This document shows, piece after piece, positions 9,072-17,629 of a DNA stretch of 64,000 bases (positions are counted from its first letter, which is position 1; each line of letters starts with the position of its first letter). This DNA comes from Martelella sp. AD-3. Lineage in GTDB: Bacteria > Pseudomonadota > Alphaproteobacteria > Rhizobiales > Rhizobiaceae. Made by a program: the position numbers and the translations under genes. The stretch spans positions 2,542,001 through 2,606,000 of the forward strand of contig NZ_CP014275.1 in the NCBI RefSeq assembly GCF_001578105.1, read 5' to 3'. The notes beneath the pieces are model-generated. The model made no database searches, had not been told where the DNA came from, and worked only from the letters and a program-made list of their open reading frames with translations.

Positions 9072-9851
9072 ATGACGCGACTGTCGAACCTGGCGAAAGA
9101 CCTCGCCGTGGCAACCGGTTTTCTGACGAGATATCCCATTCCGGCGCAAATGCAAACCGTTCCGCCGGACGGCGCGCGCGCGGCATGGGCCTTTCCCCTT
9201 GCCGCCGTTCTCGCAGCCCTGTTGCCTGCCCTTGTTTTGCCGTCCCTGACGATGCTCGGCGCCGGGCCTTTGCTGGCGGCGCTGATCGCAATCGCGGTCA
9301 GCCTCATGGTCACCGGCGCGCTTCACGAGGACGGTCTTGCCGATTCCTTCGACGGCCTTTTCGGCGGACAGGACCGCGCGGCCGCGCTGGCGATCATGAA
9401 GGACAGCAGCACCGGAGCCTACGGTACGATCGCCCTTATCCTCTCAATCCTGTTGCAGGCCGTCGCACTTGCGGTCCTGGTTGCAGAGGGTTCGTGGAAT
9501 GCAGCGCTTTTCCTCATCGCCGGAGCGGCAGGCGGGCGCGCCGCCATGGTCTGTCAATGGAGCGCCCTTCCGTCAGCGCGCACCGACGGAGCAGCGTCCG
9601 CCCTCGGTCGCCCCGGAAGACAGTCGGCGCTCTGCGCAGTTCTCGGCGGCGTCGTCATCATCGGCCTTTCGGCCCTCGCGACCGGGACGGTGTGGCCCGC
9701 GCTTGCCGCCCTTGTCTGCGGCGCGGCCGCCGCCCTCGGTTTCAGCCTGTTCGTCGCCCGCCGTCTCGGCGGCTGCACGGGCGATACGCTCGGCGCCACG
9801 GCCCGGATCAGCGAGACCGTCTTCCTCGTCGCCCTTGCCATTTGCGTCTGA
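9072..9851 (+). CDS. cobS: Adenosylcobinamide-GDP ribazoletransferase (cobalamin synthase)
   Basis: 259 residues, a polytopic membrane enzyme that joins adenosylcobinamide-GDP to alpha-ribazole (phosphate) in the last step of cobalamin synthesis. The family core EDGLADSFDGLFGG (about 90-103) is intact, followed by IMKDSSTGAYGTIAL, and it ends with TGDTLGATARISE. Rhizobial literature calls it CobV. It is divergent from cobT and the product of that gene feeds it directly. A 66-base gap separates it from the protease gene downstream. Confidence 0.95.
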   Translation: MTRLSNLAKDLAVATGFLTRYPIPAQMQTVPPDGARAAWAFPLAAVLAALLPALVLPSLTMLGAGPLLAALIAIAVSLMVTGALHEDGLADSFDGLFGGQDRAAALAIMKDSSTGAYGTIALILSILLQAVALAVLVAEGSWNAALFLIAGAAGGRAAMVCQWSALPSARTDGAASALGRPGRQSALCAVLGGVVIIGLSALATGTVWPALAALVCGAAAALGFSLFVARRLGGCTGDTLGATARISETVFLVALAICV

Positions 9852-9917
9852 AACCCGATATCCGGTCACGATGACACGGCGCGGGTTCAGTGCGCGCCTT
9901 TCGCCTGCAAAGAGGGA

Positions 9918-10628
9918 GTGACCGCCTTGCGCCTGTTCTGGATCCTGATCGCAATCGTCGCAGTGGGGATGATCATGCTGATGGTCACCGGCGGCGACGG
10001 CACCACGCTCGGCCTTGCCAATGACGAGTTCGCCTCCGCGCTCTGGCTTGCGCCGCTGCTGGTTCTCGTCGCCGCCGGCGTGCTGCAGGGCCAGCGCAAT
10101 TTCGGCCATGTGTTCCAGTCGCTGCTGATCTGGGCCGCGATCCTGCTGGTCATTTCCGCCGCCTATATCTTCCGCCATGATTTCCGGGAGGTCGGCGCCC
10201 GCCTCTTCGGCGGCCTCGTGCCCGGCATGTCGATGACGACGACCATGGTCGACGGCCGCGAACAGGTGATTATCGGCAAGCGCCGCGACGGGCACTTCAC
10301 CGCCAATGTCGAAGTCGACGGCGTCAGCGTGGCGATGCTGGTCGACACCGGCGCAAGCCGGGTGACGCTGACGACAAGGGACGCGGAGCGGATCGGCTTC
10401 GATGCCGGATCGCTCAGCTTCACGGCGATGGTCTCAACGGCAAACGGCAACGCCATGGCGGCCCCCGTCACGCTTGACGAGGTCGCGATCGGCCCGATCA
10501 CGCGCCGCAACGTCCGCGCCATGGTGGCCGGGGAAGGCCTTCTGTCTCAAAGCCTGCTCGGCATGAGCTTCCTCGGCACGCTGAGTTCGGTCGACATGCG
10601 CGCCGAGGAACTGCGCCTCACCGATTGA
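9918..10628 (+). CDS. Membrane-anchored retropepsin-like aspartic protease (TIGR02281 type)
   Basis: 236 residues. Three predicted membrane spans occupy the first 85 residues (about 5-24, 42-58, 65-83). A soluble C-terminal retropepsin-like domain has the catalytic LVDTGASRVTL (Asp-Thr-Gly, about 133-143) and ends with LLGMSFLGTLSSVDMRA. One DTG per chain means the active enzyme would be a dimer. The substrate is not known. The start is a GTG placed 6 bases after GAGGGA. Rhizobial relatives are often found next to cobS, as here. It converges with the TauE/SafE exporter gene with a 4-base gap. Confidence 0.87.
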   Translation: MTALRLFWILIAIVAVGMIMLMVTGGDGTTLGLANDEFASALWLAPLLVLVAAGVLQGQRNFGHVFQSLLIWAAILLVISAAYIFRHDFREVGARLFGGLVPGMSMTTTMVDGREQVIIGKRRDGHFTANVEVDGVSVAMLVDTGASRVTLTTRDAERIGFDAGSLSFTAMVSTANGNAMAAPVTLDEVAIGPITRRNVRAMVAGEGLLSQSLLGMSFLGTLSSVDMRAEELRLTD

Positions 10629-10632
10629 GCGT

Positions 10633-11454
10633 TCAGAAGAACGAGATGAAGAAGCGGGCGGAGATCGTCAGCAGGAAAATGCCGAAACCGGCCGTCAGCA
10701 CCCGGTCGGAAACCGCATGGGCGGCGCGCGCGCCGACGGGCGCGATCAGGAGCGTGATCGGAATGATCAGCGCCACCGCGATCCAGTTGACATAGCCGGT
10801 GGACAGAACCGGAAGCCCGGGATGGCCCCAGCCGCCGATGACGTTGCCGACAAAACTCGGGATCGAGATCAGCACGCCGACCCCCGCCGACGTCGCCACC
10901 GCCTGCAGCATCGACCGGTTGTAGAGCGTCATGAAGGTGTTGTTGAGCGTGCCGCCGCCGATGCCGATCAGCCCGGACAAAAGCCCGATCAGCCAGCCGC
11001 AGCCGAACAGAGCGGGGTTCTTCGGCAGGTCCTCGCCGAGCCGCCATTTCGAGGCCTTCGGATAGAGCATCTTCAGGCCGATCAGCAGCGTGATCACGGC
11101 GAAGGCCGCGCGCAGCACGTCGCCCGGCGCATAGGCGATGACCATGGCCGAGACGATGGCGCCGAAGGGCACGGCGATGATCCATTGCCTCAGCAGCTTC
11201 ATGTCCACCGTGCCGCGCTTGTAATGCGACTGGAAGGAACGCAGCGAGGTCGGAATGATGATGGCAAGCGAGGTTCCGACGCAGAGCTTCATGCGCACGC
11301 CCTCGTCCACGCCGGCAAGCGCGAAGGCCTGGTAGAAGACCGGCACCAGCACGGCGCCGCCGCCAATGCCGAAGAGGCCGGCGAGGAAGCCGGCGACGCA
11401 GCCGGCCACTGCCAGCAGAACGACGAGTTGCAGGATTTCGGAAATCGGCGGCAT
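10633..11454 (-). CDS. Sulfite exporter TauE/SafE family membrane protein
   Basis: 273 residues, with eight or so predicted membrane spans. The two TauE/SafE half-repeats are visible as GFLAGLFGIGGGAVLVPVFY near the N-terminus and GLLSGLIGIGGGTLNNTFM in the second half. Members export sulfite, sulfoacetate or other organosulfur anions across the inner membrane; the substrate here is not defined and no sulfur-catabolic gene is adjacent. The ATG at 11454 has AGGGGA about 6 bases upstream and is preferred to a GTG 15 bases earlier. Confidence 0.88.
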   Translation of the reverse strand: MPPISEILQLVVLLAVAGCVAGFLAGLFGIGGGAVLVPVFYQAFALAGVDEGVRMKLCVGTSLAIIIPTSLRSFQSHYKRGTVDMKLLRQWIIAVPFGAIVSAMVIAYAPGDVLRAAFAVITLLIGLKMLYPKASKWRLGEDLPKNPALFGCGWLIGLLSGLIGIGGGTLNNTFMTLYNRSMLQAVATSAGVGVLISIPSFVGNVIGGWGHPGLPVLSTGYVNWIAVALIIPITLLIAPVGARAAHAVSDRVLTAGFGIFLLTISARFFISFF

Positions 11455-11537
11455 GCGTAGTCCCCTCACGCACCTTCCAAGCGCAACAGGTCAAAGCGCA
11501 ATCAGAAGGTTTTTGACTGTCGGATTATCATTGGCGA

Positions 11538-11756
11538 TGTGTCATCAAAACGTGATCTTCTTACACTATCCCGTGGCCAGGGCAAACGGGGATGCACGGC
11601 GCAGCGTTTTTCGCGCCGGTGTCCCCCGGACTGGTTTTCATCAGCTCGCCATATTGGCCCGCGCATGTTCAGTTTTTCTGTTCAAGACAGTTTCCGATCA
11701 CCAAAGCTTTTTCGCTTTTTTTCTTTGCCGGCCCTTCCTGGGCCGGCCTTTTTTTG
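11538..11756 (+). ncRNA. Candidate orphan small RNA ending in a strong terminator
   Basis: A gap of about 375 bases between the exporter and DUF3126 genes contains no convincing protein, yet ends in a textbook + strand terminator (11727-11755). A possible promoter is GTGTCA, 17 bases, TACACT (about 11537-11565). Because no + strand gene lies upstream, the terminator needs another transcript, so a small RNA of roughly 190 bases is proposed. The sequence matches no RNA family that I recognise. Confidence 0.4.
11727..11755 (+). terminator. Rho-independent terminator with no upstream + strand gene
   Basis: Perfect 8-bp stem GCCGGCCC / GGGCCGGC with a TTCCT loop, followed by CTTTTTTT. Read on the minus strand the stem is followed by A-rich sequence, so it works only on the + strand. 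Confidence 0.85.
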
Positions 11757-11776
11757 GGCTATTCCGCAAACACGAC

Positions 11777-11809
11777 ACAAAAAAACCGGCCGTTTCGAAC
11801 GACCGGTTC
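11777..11809 (-). terminator. Rho-independent terminator of the DUF3126 gene
   Basis: On the minus strand, an imperfect stem built on AACCGGTCGTT and AACGGCCGGTT is followed by a run of seven or eight T. It lies about 23 bases past the DUF3126 stop codon. Confidence 0.8.
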
Positions 11810-11831
11810 CTGTCACGCATATGCCCTGCGA

Positions 11832-12041
11832 TCAGGGCTCGAGATCGACGTCGAGGATCGCCATGGAGAAATTGAAGGAGCGGTCGCCGTCCTCATCGTC
11901 GAGATAGATGACGCCGATGAATTCGTCCTCGCGGTAGACCTCGCAGGAATCGTCCTTGCGCGGACGCGCGCGCACGGCAAAGAGCGGCCCGAACATGCGC
12001 TTGAAATAGGAGTCGAGCTTTTTGATTTCGTCTGGCTTCAA
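11832..12041 (-). CDS. DUF3126 family protein
   Basis: 69 residues, a small cytoplasmic protein of a family restricted to alphaproteobacteria. Its start MKPDEIKKLDSYFKRMFG and its core of acidic beta strands (EVYREDEFIGVIYLDDEDG) match the family as I remember it. No function is established. It sits 98 bases downstream of cysE on the same strand and has its own terminator, and could be read through from cysE. Confidence 0.85.
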   Translation of the reverse strand: MKPDEIKKLDSYFKRMFGPLFAVRARPRKDDSCEVYREDEFIGVIYLDDEDGDRSFNFSMAILDVDLEP

Positions 12042-12139
12042 GGGATGAACTCCGTCTGGTCTTCAAGTGGTGGCGCGCTTGTGACACGCAAGGGCCGAGA
12101 ATGCAAATGCGCGAGCGGATGGATTTCAGGGCCGGGCTG

Positions 12140-12967
12140 TCAGTCTTCCGAGCCGATCAACTGATCCATCGACCGGGCGGGGTCGGAGCAACCGGCCGTG
12201 CCGATCACCTTCGCCGGAACGCCCGCAACCGTCGAATTGGCCGGAACCGGCTTCAGCACCACGGAGCCCGCGGCAATCCGCGAGCAATGGCCGACGGTGA
12301 TGTTGCCGAGCACCTTGGCGCCGGCGCCGATCAGAACGCTGTCGCCGATCTTCGGGTGGCGGTCGCCGCTTTCCTTGCCCGTGCCGCCGAGCGTGACGCC
12401 CTGCAGGATCGAGACATCGTCGCCGATCGTGGCGGTCATGCCGACGACGAGACCGGTCGCATGGTCGAGGAAGATGCCCTTGCCCATTTTCGCGGCTGGA
12501 TTGATGTCGGTCTGGAACACGCTGGAAGAGCGGCTCTGCAGGTAGAGCGCGAAATCCTGGCGTCCCTTCTGCCACAGCCAGTGCGCCAGCCTGTGGGTCT
12601 GGATTGCGTGAAACCCCTTGAAATAGAGCACCGGTTCCATGAAGCGGGTGCAGGCCGGGTCGCGGTCATAGACGGCCTGGATGTCGACCCGGAGGATATC
12701 GCCCCATTCCGGCCAGTCGCGCCGCATCTCGTCAAAGGTCTGGCGCAGCAGGATCGCCTGGACGTCCGGATGATCGAGCCGCTCGCAGATGCGGTAGACG
12801 ACGCAATCCTCAAGCGATGTGTGGTTCAGGATCGTCGAATAGAGAAAGGCGGCAAGGATCGGGTCCTTCTCAAGCGCGTATTCCGCCTCGGCCCTGAGGC
12901 TCGCCCAGATCGGGTCGACGGCCTTCAGGCTGGTCTCGTGACCGGTCTTGTCGGGATGTGCGGCCAT
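12140..12967 (-). CDS. cysE: Serine O-acetyltransferase
   Basis: 275 residues. It transfers acetyl from acetyl-CoA to L-serine, giving O-acetylserine for cysteine synthesis. The N-terminal helical domain (about 1-140) is followed by a left-handed parallel beta helix of hexapeptide repeats (HATGLVVGMTATIGDD, then QGVTLGGTGKESGDRHP with the active-site His, then IGAGAKVLGNITVG and IAAGSVVLKPVP). The family acts as a hexamer inhibited by cysteine through its C-terminal tail. GGAGG lies just upstream of the ATG. The neighbouring genes are not sulfur genes. Confidence 0.96.
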   Translation of the reverse strand: MAAHPDKTGHETSLKAVDPIWASLRAEAEYALEKDPILAAFLYSTILNHTSLEDCVVYRICERLDHPDVQAILLRQTFDEMRRDWPEWGDILRVDIQAVYDRDPACTRFMEPVLYFKGFHAIQTHRLAHWLWQKGRQDFALYLQSRSSSVFQTDINPAAKMGKGIFLDHATGLVVGMTATIGDDVSILQGVTLGGTGKESGDRHPKIGDSVLIGAGAKVLGNITVGHCSRIAAGSVVLKPVPANSTVAGVPAKVIGTAGCSDPARSMDQLIGSED

Positions 12968-13088
12968 CGTGGCCTCCTGTGGTTCGGGCGCCGCGCGCCT
13001 GTCCTTCCAACGAAGTCGCTTCTGTTCCGGCGCAAATATAGATTCACTGCGAGCCGATTACAAATGCGCCCGCGGTCAGTTTTTCGTG

Positions 13089-13868
13089 TCAGCCGCCGTT
13101 CTCGCGCGCAAGGAATTCCAGAACGGCCTTCTTGAACACCTTGTCGCCGACGGCCAGCATGTGGTCGCGATTGGGAATATCGAGCGCGATCGCGTTCTGC
13201 ATCTGCCCTGCCAGCGTCTGCGGCGAGCCCGCCAGATCGTCCTTCGTGCCGACGCCGATCAGCGTCGGCGCCGCGATCTTTCCGATCTCGTCCCGCGCAA
13301 TGTTCTGGCGCGAGGTTTCGATGCAGGCGGCAAGGGCCAGACGGTCGCTCTTCGTCTGGTCGGCAAAGGCGCGGAACATGCGTCCCTTCTCGTCGGTGAC
13401 GTCATCGAGCGAAGGCGCCCTCAGGGCCGCCGCGATCGCGTCCCAGTCGCCCACCCCGTCGCAAAGGCCGATGCCGAGGCCGCCGAAGACGAGCGAGCGC
13501 ACCTTTTGCGGATGGGCGAGCGCCAGATAGGCCGAGATCCGCGCGCCCATCGAATAGCCCATCACATGGGCGCTTTCGATTTCGAGATGCTCGAGCAGCG
13601 CCGCCGCGTCTCCGGCCATCAGCGCAGGGTAATAGACCTCGGGGTCATGCGGCTTGTCGCTCTGGCCGTGGCCGCGATTGTCGATCGCGATCACCCGGTA
13701 GCCGGCATCGCCAAGCGTCTTCAGCCAGCCCGGATGCACCCAGTTGACCGCCGCCGTCGAGGCGAAGCCGTGGATCAGCAGCACCGGCGCGCCCGCGCCC
13801 TCGTCGAAAAAGGCGAGTTCGAGCCCGTCATGTTCAAACGATCTGAACTGCGGAAGGTTGAGGTTCAT
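13089..13868 (-). CDS. Alpha/beta fold hydrolase
   Basis: 259 residues of the alpha/beta hydrolase fold. The nucleophile elbow is GYSMGARIS (Ser), the oxyanion region is LLIHGFAS, the strand-4 motif is DNRGHGQSD, the acid is probably Asp in GTKDDLA, and the histidine is in NRDHML. It is predicted to be a cytoplasmic esterase or C-C hydrolase of unknown substrate. The ATG at 13868 is taken because the domain begins immediately after it; an upstream in-frame start at 13913 adds 15 residues without family character. It is divergent from the zinc-finger gene. Confidence 0.86.
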   Translation of the reverse strand: MNLNLPQFRSFEHDGLELAFFDEGAGAPVLLIHGFASTAAVNWVHPGWLKTLGDAGYRVIAIDNRGHGQSDKPHDPEVYYPALMAGDAAALLEHLEIESAHVMGYSMGARISAYLALAHPQKVRSLVFGGLGIGLCDGVGDWDAIAAALRAPSLDDVTDEKGRMFRAFADQTKSDRLALAACIETSRQNIARDEIGKIAAPTLIGVGTKDDLAGSPQTLAGQMQNAIALDIPNRDHMLAVGDKVFKKAVLEFLARENGG

Positions 13869-14015
13869 CGCGGCCGTCTCCGTTGTCGACTTCTGCCCGA
13901 AAGACCCCGGCAAAAGGGTGGTTCAAAACCGCCCGCCATCGCAATTCGGGTACTACACATTTGCCGCGAAGAGTTATAGTGTCCGGGCCGAAAGCTCAAG
14001 GAACCGGAGACAATT

Positions 14016-14261
14016 ATGGCTGGCCACGCGATCGCCCATTTCAAGAATGACGAAGGACACAGGACCATCGAGATCGGCGTCAAGGAATTCATGTGCGTCG
14101 GCGCGTCCGCACCGTTCGACCATCCGCATATCTTCATCGACATGGGCGATGACGACGAGGCGGTCTGTTCCTATTGCTCGACGCTCTACAAGTTCTCGCC
14201 GGCCCTTCACGGCGAAGAGACCAACCCGCCCGGCTGCGCCTACCGCGTCGACGCCGCCTGA
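14016..14261 (+). CDS. Zinc-finger domain protein (zf-CHCC, NDUFS6-like)
   Basis: 81 residues. The ligand pattern C, then HPHIF, then CSYC spans about residues 28-55 and matches the zf-CHCC domain. This domain is found in the mitochondrial complex I subunit NDUFS6 and its alphaproteobacterial homologues. In Paracoccus the homologue is an accessory subunit of NADH dehydrogenase. A role with complex I is therefore inferred, since the nuo genes are not in this window. GGAGACAAT precedes the ATG. The FAD monooxygenase follows 58 bases later on the same strand. Confidence 0.85.
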   Translation: MAGHAIAHFKNDEGHRTIEIGVKEFMCVGASAPFDHPHIFIDMGDDDEAVCSYCSTLYKFSPALHGEETNPPGCAYRVDAA

Positions 14262-14319
14262 CCTAGCCCTCGGACAGCGCCAGTCTCGTCATGGCGCGGC
14301 GACGGGTCGGGAGGAGAAG

Positions 14320-15489
14320 ATGACGATTTCACACGCAGCCATTGTCGGCGCCGGCATTTCCGGCCTGACGGCCGCTCTGGCGCTTGCCCGGCACGGCATT
14401 TCCAGCGAGATCTTCGAGCAGGCGGATGCGCTCGCCGAAGTCGGCGCCGGCCTGCAGATCTCGCCCAATGCCTCGCGCTGCCTGGCGAAGATCGGCGTTC
14501 TCGGCCGGCTCGAGGGGCAGTGGCGGGAGCCGAAGAAAGTGGCGCTGGCCTCGGGCCTGACGCTCAGGGAGCTCGCCCACGTTCCCGTCGGCGAGGCGCG
14601 CAAGCGCTGGGGCGCCCCCTATGGCACGCTGCACCGCGCGACGCTGCAATCGGCGCTCAAACACGCCGTCGCGGATGAACCGCTCGCAACCCTCAGGCTC
14701 GGCGCCCGCATCGACAAGGCAAACAGGGCAACGCTTTCCGGCAGGACGGAAAAACCCGCCGATATCATCATCTGCGCCGACGGCGTCTGGTCGCACAGCC
14801 GGCGTCAGATCAAGGGCGCGCCGGAAGCGCGCTTTTCCGGCAATATCGCCTGGCGCTTCGTGCTCTCTTCCGAAGACGCGCCCGGCTTTCTCGAGCGCGA
14901 CAGCGTGACCGCCTTCATGGGACCGATGGCCCATCTCGTCGCCTATCCGCTGCGCGATGTCGGCGGCTTCAACCTCGTCGCCATCGCCGCCGGCGCAAGC
15001 GCCGGGGAAGCCTGGCACACCGAGGTCGACAGTAGCTGGAAAACGGCGCTGGAGCGCCACTTCAAGGGCTGGAACCCGGAGCTGACCCGGCTGTTTTCCG
15101 CCGACAAGCCAACCTTCTGGCCGCTCTACGAGGCGGGCGAAGGCAACTGGCACAACGGCAGCGACACAATTGTGATCGGCGATGCCGCCCACGCGCTGAT
15201 GCCATTTTCCGCGCAAGGGGCGGCAATGGCGATCGAGGATGGTTTCGAACTGGCCGCCTTCCTCGCCGGCATGGAAGCGCCCCAGGCCTTCGAGGCCTTC
15301 GTCGCCCATCGCAAGCCGCGCCTTGCGGCGCTGCGCAAGCGCACCGGCTTCAACAAGTTCGCCTATCACGCGTCAGGCCCCATTCGCATCGGCCGCGATA
15401 TCGTGCTGAAGCTGCGCTCGCCCGAAGCGCTCGCGGGCGAACTCGACTGGCTCTATGGCTATCACGCCTACGGGCTCGACCGGATCTGA
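14320..15489 (+). CDS. FAD-dependent monooxygenase (salicylate hydroxylase-like)
   Basis: 389 residues of the class A flavoprotein aromatic hydroxylase type. It has an N-terminal Rossmann motif IVGAGISGLTAALALARHG (about 7-25), the mid-protein ADGVWSHSR segment and the second FAD motif GDAAHALMPFSAQGA (about 287-301). Relatives hydroxylate salicylate, 3-hydroxybenzoate or related aromatics using NAD(P)H and oxygen. No ring-cleavage genes lie nearby, so the substrate is open. The start was chosen for GAGGAGA 3-6 bases upstream of the ATG and because the nucleotide-binding motif begins 7 residues in. Confidence 0.88.
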   Translation: MTISHAAIVGAGISGLTAALALARHGISSEIFEQADALAEVGAGLQISPNASRCLAKIGVLGRLEGQWREPKKVALASGLTLRELAHVPVGEARKRWGAPYGTLHRATLQSALKHAVADEPLATLRLGARIDKANRATLSGRTEKPADIIICADGVWSHSRRQIKGAPEARFSGNIAWRFVLSSEDAPGFLERDSVTAFMGPMAHLVAYPLRDVGGFNLVAIAAGASAGEAWHTEVDSSWKTALERHFKGWNPELTRLFSADKPTFWPLYEAGEGNWHNGSDTIVIGDAAHALMPFSAQGAAMAIEDGFELAAFLAGMEAPQAFEAFVAHRKPRLAALRKRTGFNKFAYHASGPIRIGRDIVLKLRSPEALAGELDWLYGYHAYGLDRI

Positions 15490-15583
15490 GACCGGTGCGC
15501 GCCGAGAGGCGCGACATTTCGTTCATCCCCGTTTCAGCCTGCTGGTCTAGACTGGATCTCATCGCCCAACGGGGAGCAGAAAC

Positions 15584-16276
15584 ATGAAACTCCGCGCCTT
15601 CATCACCTCAACCGGCCTCGCGCTCGCCGCGACGCTTTTCGCCGTTCAGGCCGAGGCCCAGTCGGTGAACGCCTATGCGACGACCAGCGTCAACCTGCGT
15701 GCCGGCCCGTCAACCTCCTATCCGGTGATCACCGTCGTGCCGGCGGGCGCGGCGATCGCCAATAATGGCTGCCTTGCCGACTACAGCTGGTGCGACGTGT
15801 CCTACGCCAATTATCGCGGATGGCTTGCCGCGCGCTACATGAAGGTGCCCTATCAGGGTCAACGCCAGGTGCTGACGCCGGGAATAGCCTTTGCCACCGG
15901 CATCGCCGTCACCGCCTTCTCCCAGTCCTACTGGAACAATTACTATCGCGGCTATCCCTGGTACGGGGCCTGGAACCGCTACCCGCCGCCGCCGCCGCCA
16001 AGGCCCTATCGGCCGCCGCCCGGCTGGCGCGCACCGCCGGGCTGGGGCGGACCGCCGCCCGGATGGCGTCCGCCGCCCGGTTATCGTCCGGGCTGGGGCG
16101 CGCCGCCGCCGCACGCAGCCCCGCCGCCCTACCGTCCGCCACCGCATGCGGCACCGCCGCCGCATCGTCCGCCGCATCGTCCGCCGCCGGGCGCCCGCCC
16201 GCCCTATTACGGCCCGGGACCCGTGCGTCCCGGCCCATCCATGCGACCAGGCGAACGACGCTTCGACCGCCGCTGA
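15584..16276 (+). CDS. Secreted SH3-domain protein with proline-rich C-terminal half
   Basis: 230 residues. A signal peptide (1-25, ending AEA) is followed by a bacterial SH3 domain (about 27-88: VNLRAGPSTSYPVITVVPAG, then CDVSYANYRGWLAARYM). A short hydrophobic/aromatic stretch (FSQSYWNNYYRGYPWYGAW) comes next, then about 95 residues made almost entirely of Pro, Gly, Arg, His and aromatic residues in PPPGW/PPPGYRP/PPPHAAPP units. It is a periplasmic or surface protein. SH3b domains commonly bind peptidoglycan or metals, but the function here is not known. The proline part is low complexity and expected to be disordered. It has its own terminator. Confidence 0.85.
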   Translation: MKLRAFITSTGLALAATLFAVQAEAQSVNAYATTSVNLRAGPSTSYPVITVVPAGAAIANNGCLADYSWCDVSYANYRGWLAARYMKVPYQGQRQVLTPGIAFATGIAVTAFSQSYWNNYYRGYPWYGAWNRYPPPPPPRPYRPPPGWRAPPGWGGPPPGWRPPPGYRPGWGAPPPHAAPPPYRPPPHAAPPPHRPPHRPPPGARPPYYGPGPVRPGPSMRPGERRFDRR

Positions 16277-16282
16277 ACGAAC

Positions 16283-16319
16283 AAAAAAGCCGGCGCGCCT
16301 CCCCAGGCCCGCCGGCTTT
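16283..16319. terminator. Bidirectional terminator after the SH3 protein gene
   Basis: Stem AAAGCCGGCG / CGCCGGCTTT with a 14-base inner region. The minus strand has six T after the stem; the plus strand has TTTCTCGTT. It serves the SH3 gene and, past the repeat, the convergent metC gene. Confidence 0.75.
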
Positions 16320-16338
16320 CTCGTTGCCGCAAAAGGTC

Positions 16339-16445
16339 CTAGAGCGCCGTGCGTCCTTTCGGACGCACAAAGGACACTCTAACCTGTTGAATCTACGCAT
16401 TGTGCTTTCCGAAAATCGATTCCGATTTTCGGGCCGATGCGCTAG
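16339..16445. repeat. RIME-like palindromic repeat, copy 1
   Basis: A 107-base unit that begins CTAGAGCG and ends GCGATGCGCTAG-like. It contains two palindromes: GTGCGTCC...GGACGCAC and CGAAAATCG...CGATTTTCG, the second flanked by GCAT and ATGC arms. Copy 2 at 22579-22685 is nearly identical and copy 3 at 53938-54008 is partial. The terminal CTAG supplies the TAG stop of metC on the minus strand. The layout resembles the RIME elements of rhizobia; family naming is inference. Confidence 0.85.
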
Positions 16446-17629
16446 GCCGCGGCCGCGGCAACCAGACCCTTTTCCAGATCCGCCTTCAGATCCTCGACAT
16501 CCTCCAGCCCGATATGCAGGCGGATGACCGGGCCGTCCTCCGGCGCGGTGCAGACCGTGCGGTTGGACAGGTTGACCGGCACGGCGAGCGATTCGTAGCC
16601 GCCCCAGGAATAGCCGATCCCGAAAATGTCGAGCGCATCGAGGAAGGCGTGCTGGCGCGCCCTGAACGCGCCCTCCTCCGCCTTCAGCACGAAGGAAAAC
16701 AGACCGCTGGCGCCGGTGAAATCGCGCTTCCAGATATCGTGGCCGGGAAAGGACGGCAGGGCGGGGTGAAGAACGCGGGAGACCTCCGGCCGTTCCTCCA
16801 GCCAGAGCGCCACCGCAAGCGCGCTTTTCTGGTGATGGGCCAGCCTGACGCCCATGGTGCGCAGTCCGCGCAGGATCTGGTAGCTGTCGTCGGGCGCGGC
16901 GCACATGCCGGTCCAGGTGTAATGCTCCTCCAACTGCCTGAAACAGCGCGCGTTGGCCGACGCGGTTCCCATCAGAACATCGGAATGGCCGGAGGGGTAT
17001 TTTGTCGCGGCGTTGAGCGAGAGGTCGACGCCGAAATCGAGCGGTTTGAAATAGAGCGGCGTCGCCCAGGTATTGTCCATCGAGACGATCGCGCCCCTGG
17101 CATGGGCGAGTTCCGACAGCGCCCGGATATCCTGCATCTCGAACGTGTTCGAACCGGGCGCCTCGGTGTGGAAGATGCGGGTATTGGGCCTGAACATCTT
17201 CTCGACCTCAAGGCCCAGTGCGGGGTGGTAATATTCAACCTCGACCCCCATGCGGGTCAGGACGTTGTCGGCGAAGCGGCGCGCCGGATCATAGACCGAA
17301 TCGACGATCAGGATGTGGTCTCCCGGCGCAAGAAAGGCAAGCCAGGGCATGGTGATGGAGGCGAGACCGGAGGGGTAAAGCAGCGTCCCGGCGGCGTTCT
17401 CGATCTCGTTCAGCGCCGCGCAGAGCGCGTCCGTCGTCGGCGTGCCATGGGTTCCGTAGGTGTATTTCTGCGAACCGCCGACAGCCGTTTTCGCATCCGG
17501 AAACAGCACCGTCGAGGCGTGCACGACCGGCGGATTGACGAAACCGTGGAACGATCCCGGATCATGGCCCGTGTGAGCGAGAATGGTGTTGTCTCCGGCC
17601 TTTTTGCCGGCGGTCTTCTTGAAAGCCAT
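16442..17629 (-). CDS. metC: Cystathionine beta-lyase (trans-sulfuration PLP enzyme)
   Basis: 395 residues of the Cys/Met-metabolism PLP family. The cofactor lysine is in LNAATKYPSGHSDVLMG, and other signatures are YTYGTHGTPTTDAL and SMDNTWATPLYF. Together they fit cystathionine beta-lyase, which cleaves cystathionine to homocysteine, pyruvate and ammonia in methionine synthesis. Methionine gamma-lyase is the main alternative. The ATG at 17629 is preferred, with GGAAC about 8 bases upstream; another ATG lies 6 bases earlier. Its TAG stop lies within a RIME-like repeat. The final residues are a poly-alanine run. Confidence 0.88.
   Translation of the reverse strand: MAFKKTAGKKAGDNTILAHTGHDPGSFHGFVNPPVVHASTVLFPDAKTAVGGSQKYTYGTHGTPTTDALCAALNEIENAAGTLLYPSGLASITMPWLAFLAPGDHILIVDSVYDPARRFADNVLTRMGVEVEYYHPALGLEVEKMFRPNTRIFHTEAPGSNTFEMQDIRALSELAHARGAIVSMDNTWATPLYFKPLDFGVDLSLNAATKYPSGHSDVLMGTASANARCFRQLEEHYTWTGMCAAPDDSYQILRGLRTMGVRLAHHQKSALAVALWLEERPEVSRVLHPALPSFPGHDIWKRDFTGASGLFSFVLKAEEGAFRARQHAFLDALDIFGIGYSWGGYESLAVPVNLSNRTVCTAPEDGPVIRLHIGLEDVEDLKADLEKGLVAAAAA

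Noticed and set aside
15584..16276. Frameshift or assembly error in the proline-rich half of the SH3 protein
   Set aside because: The frame is continuous and the low-complexity PPPGW/PPPH units stay in phase to a normal stop and terminator.
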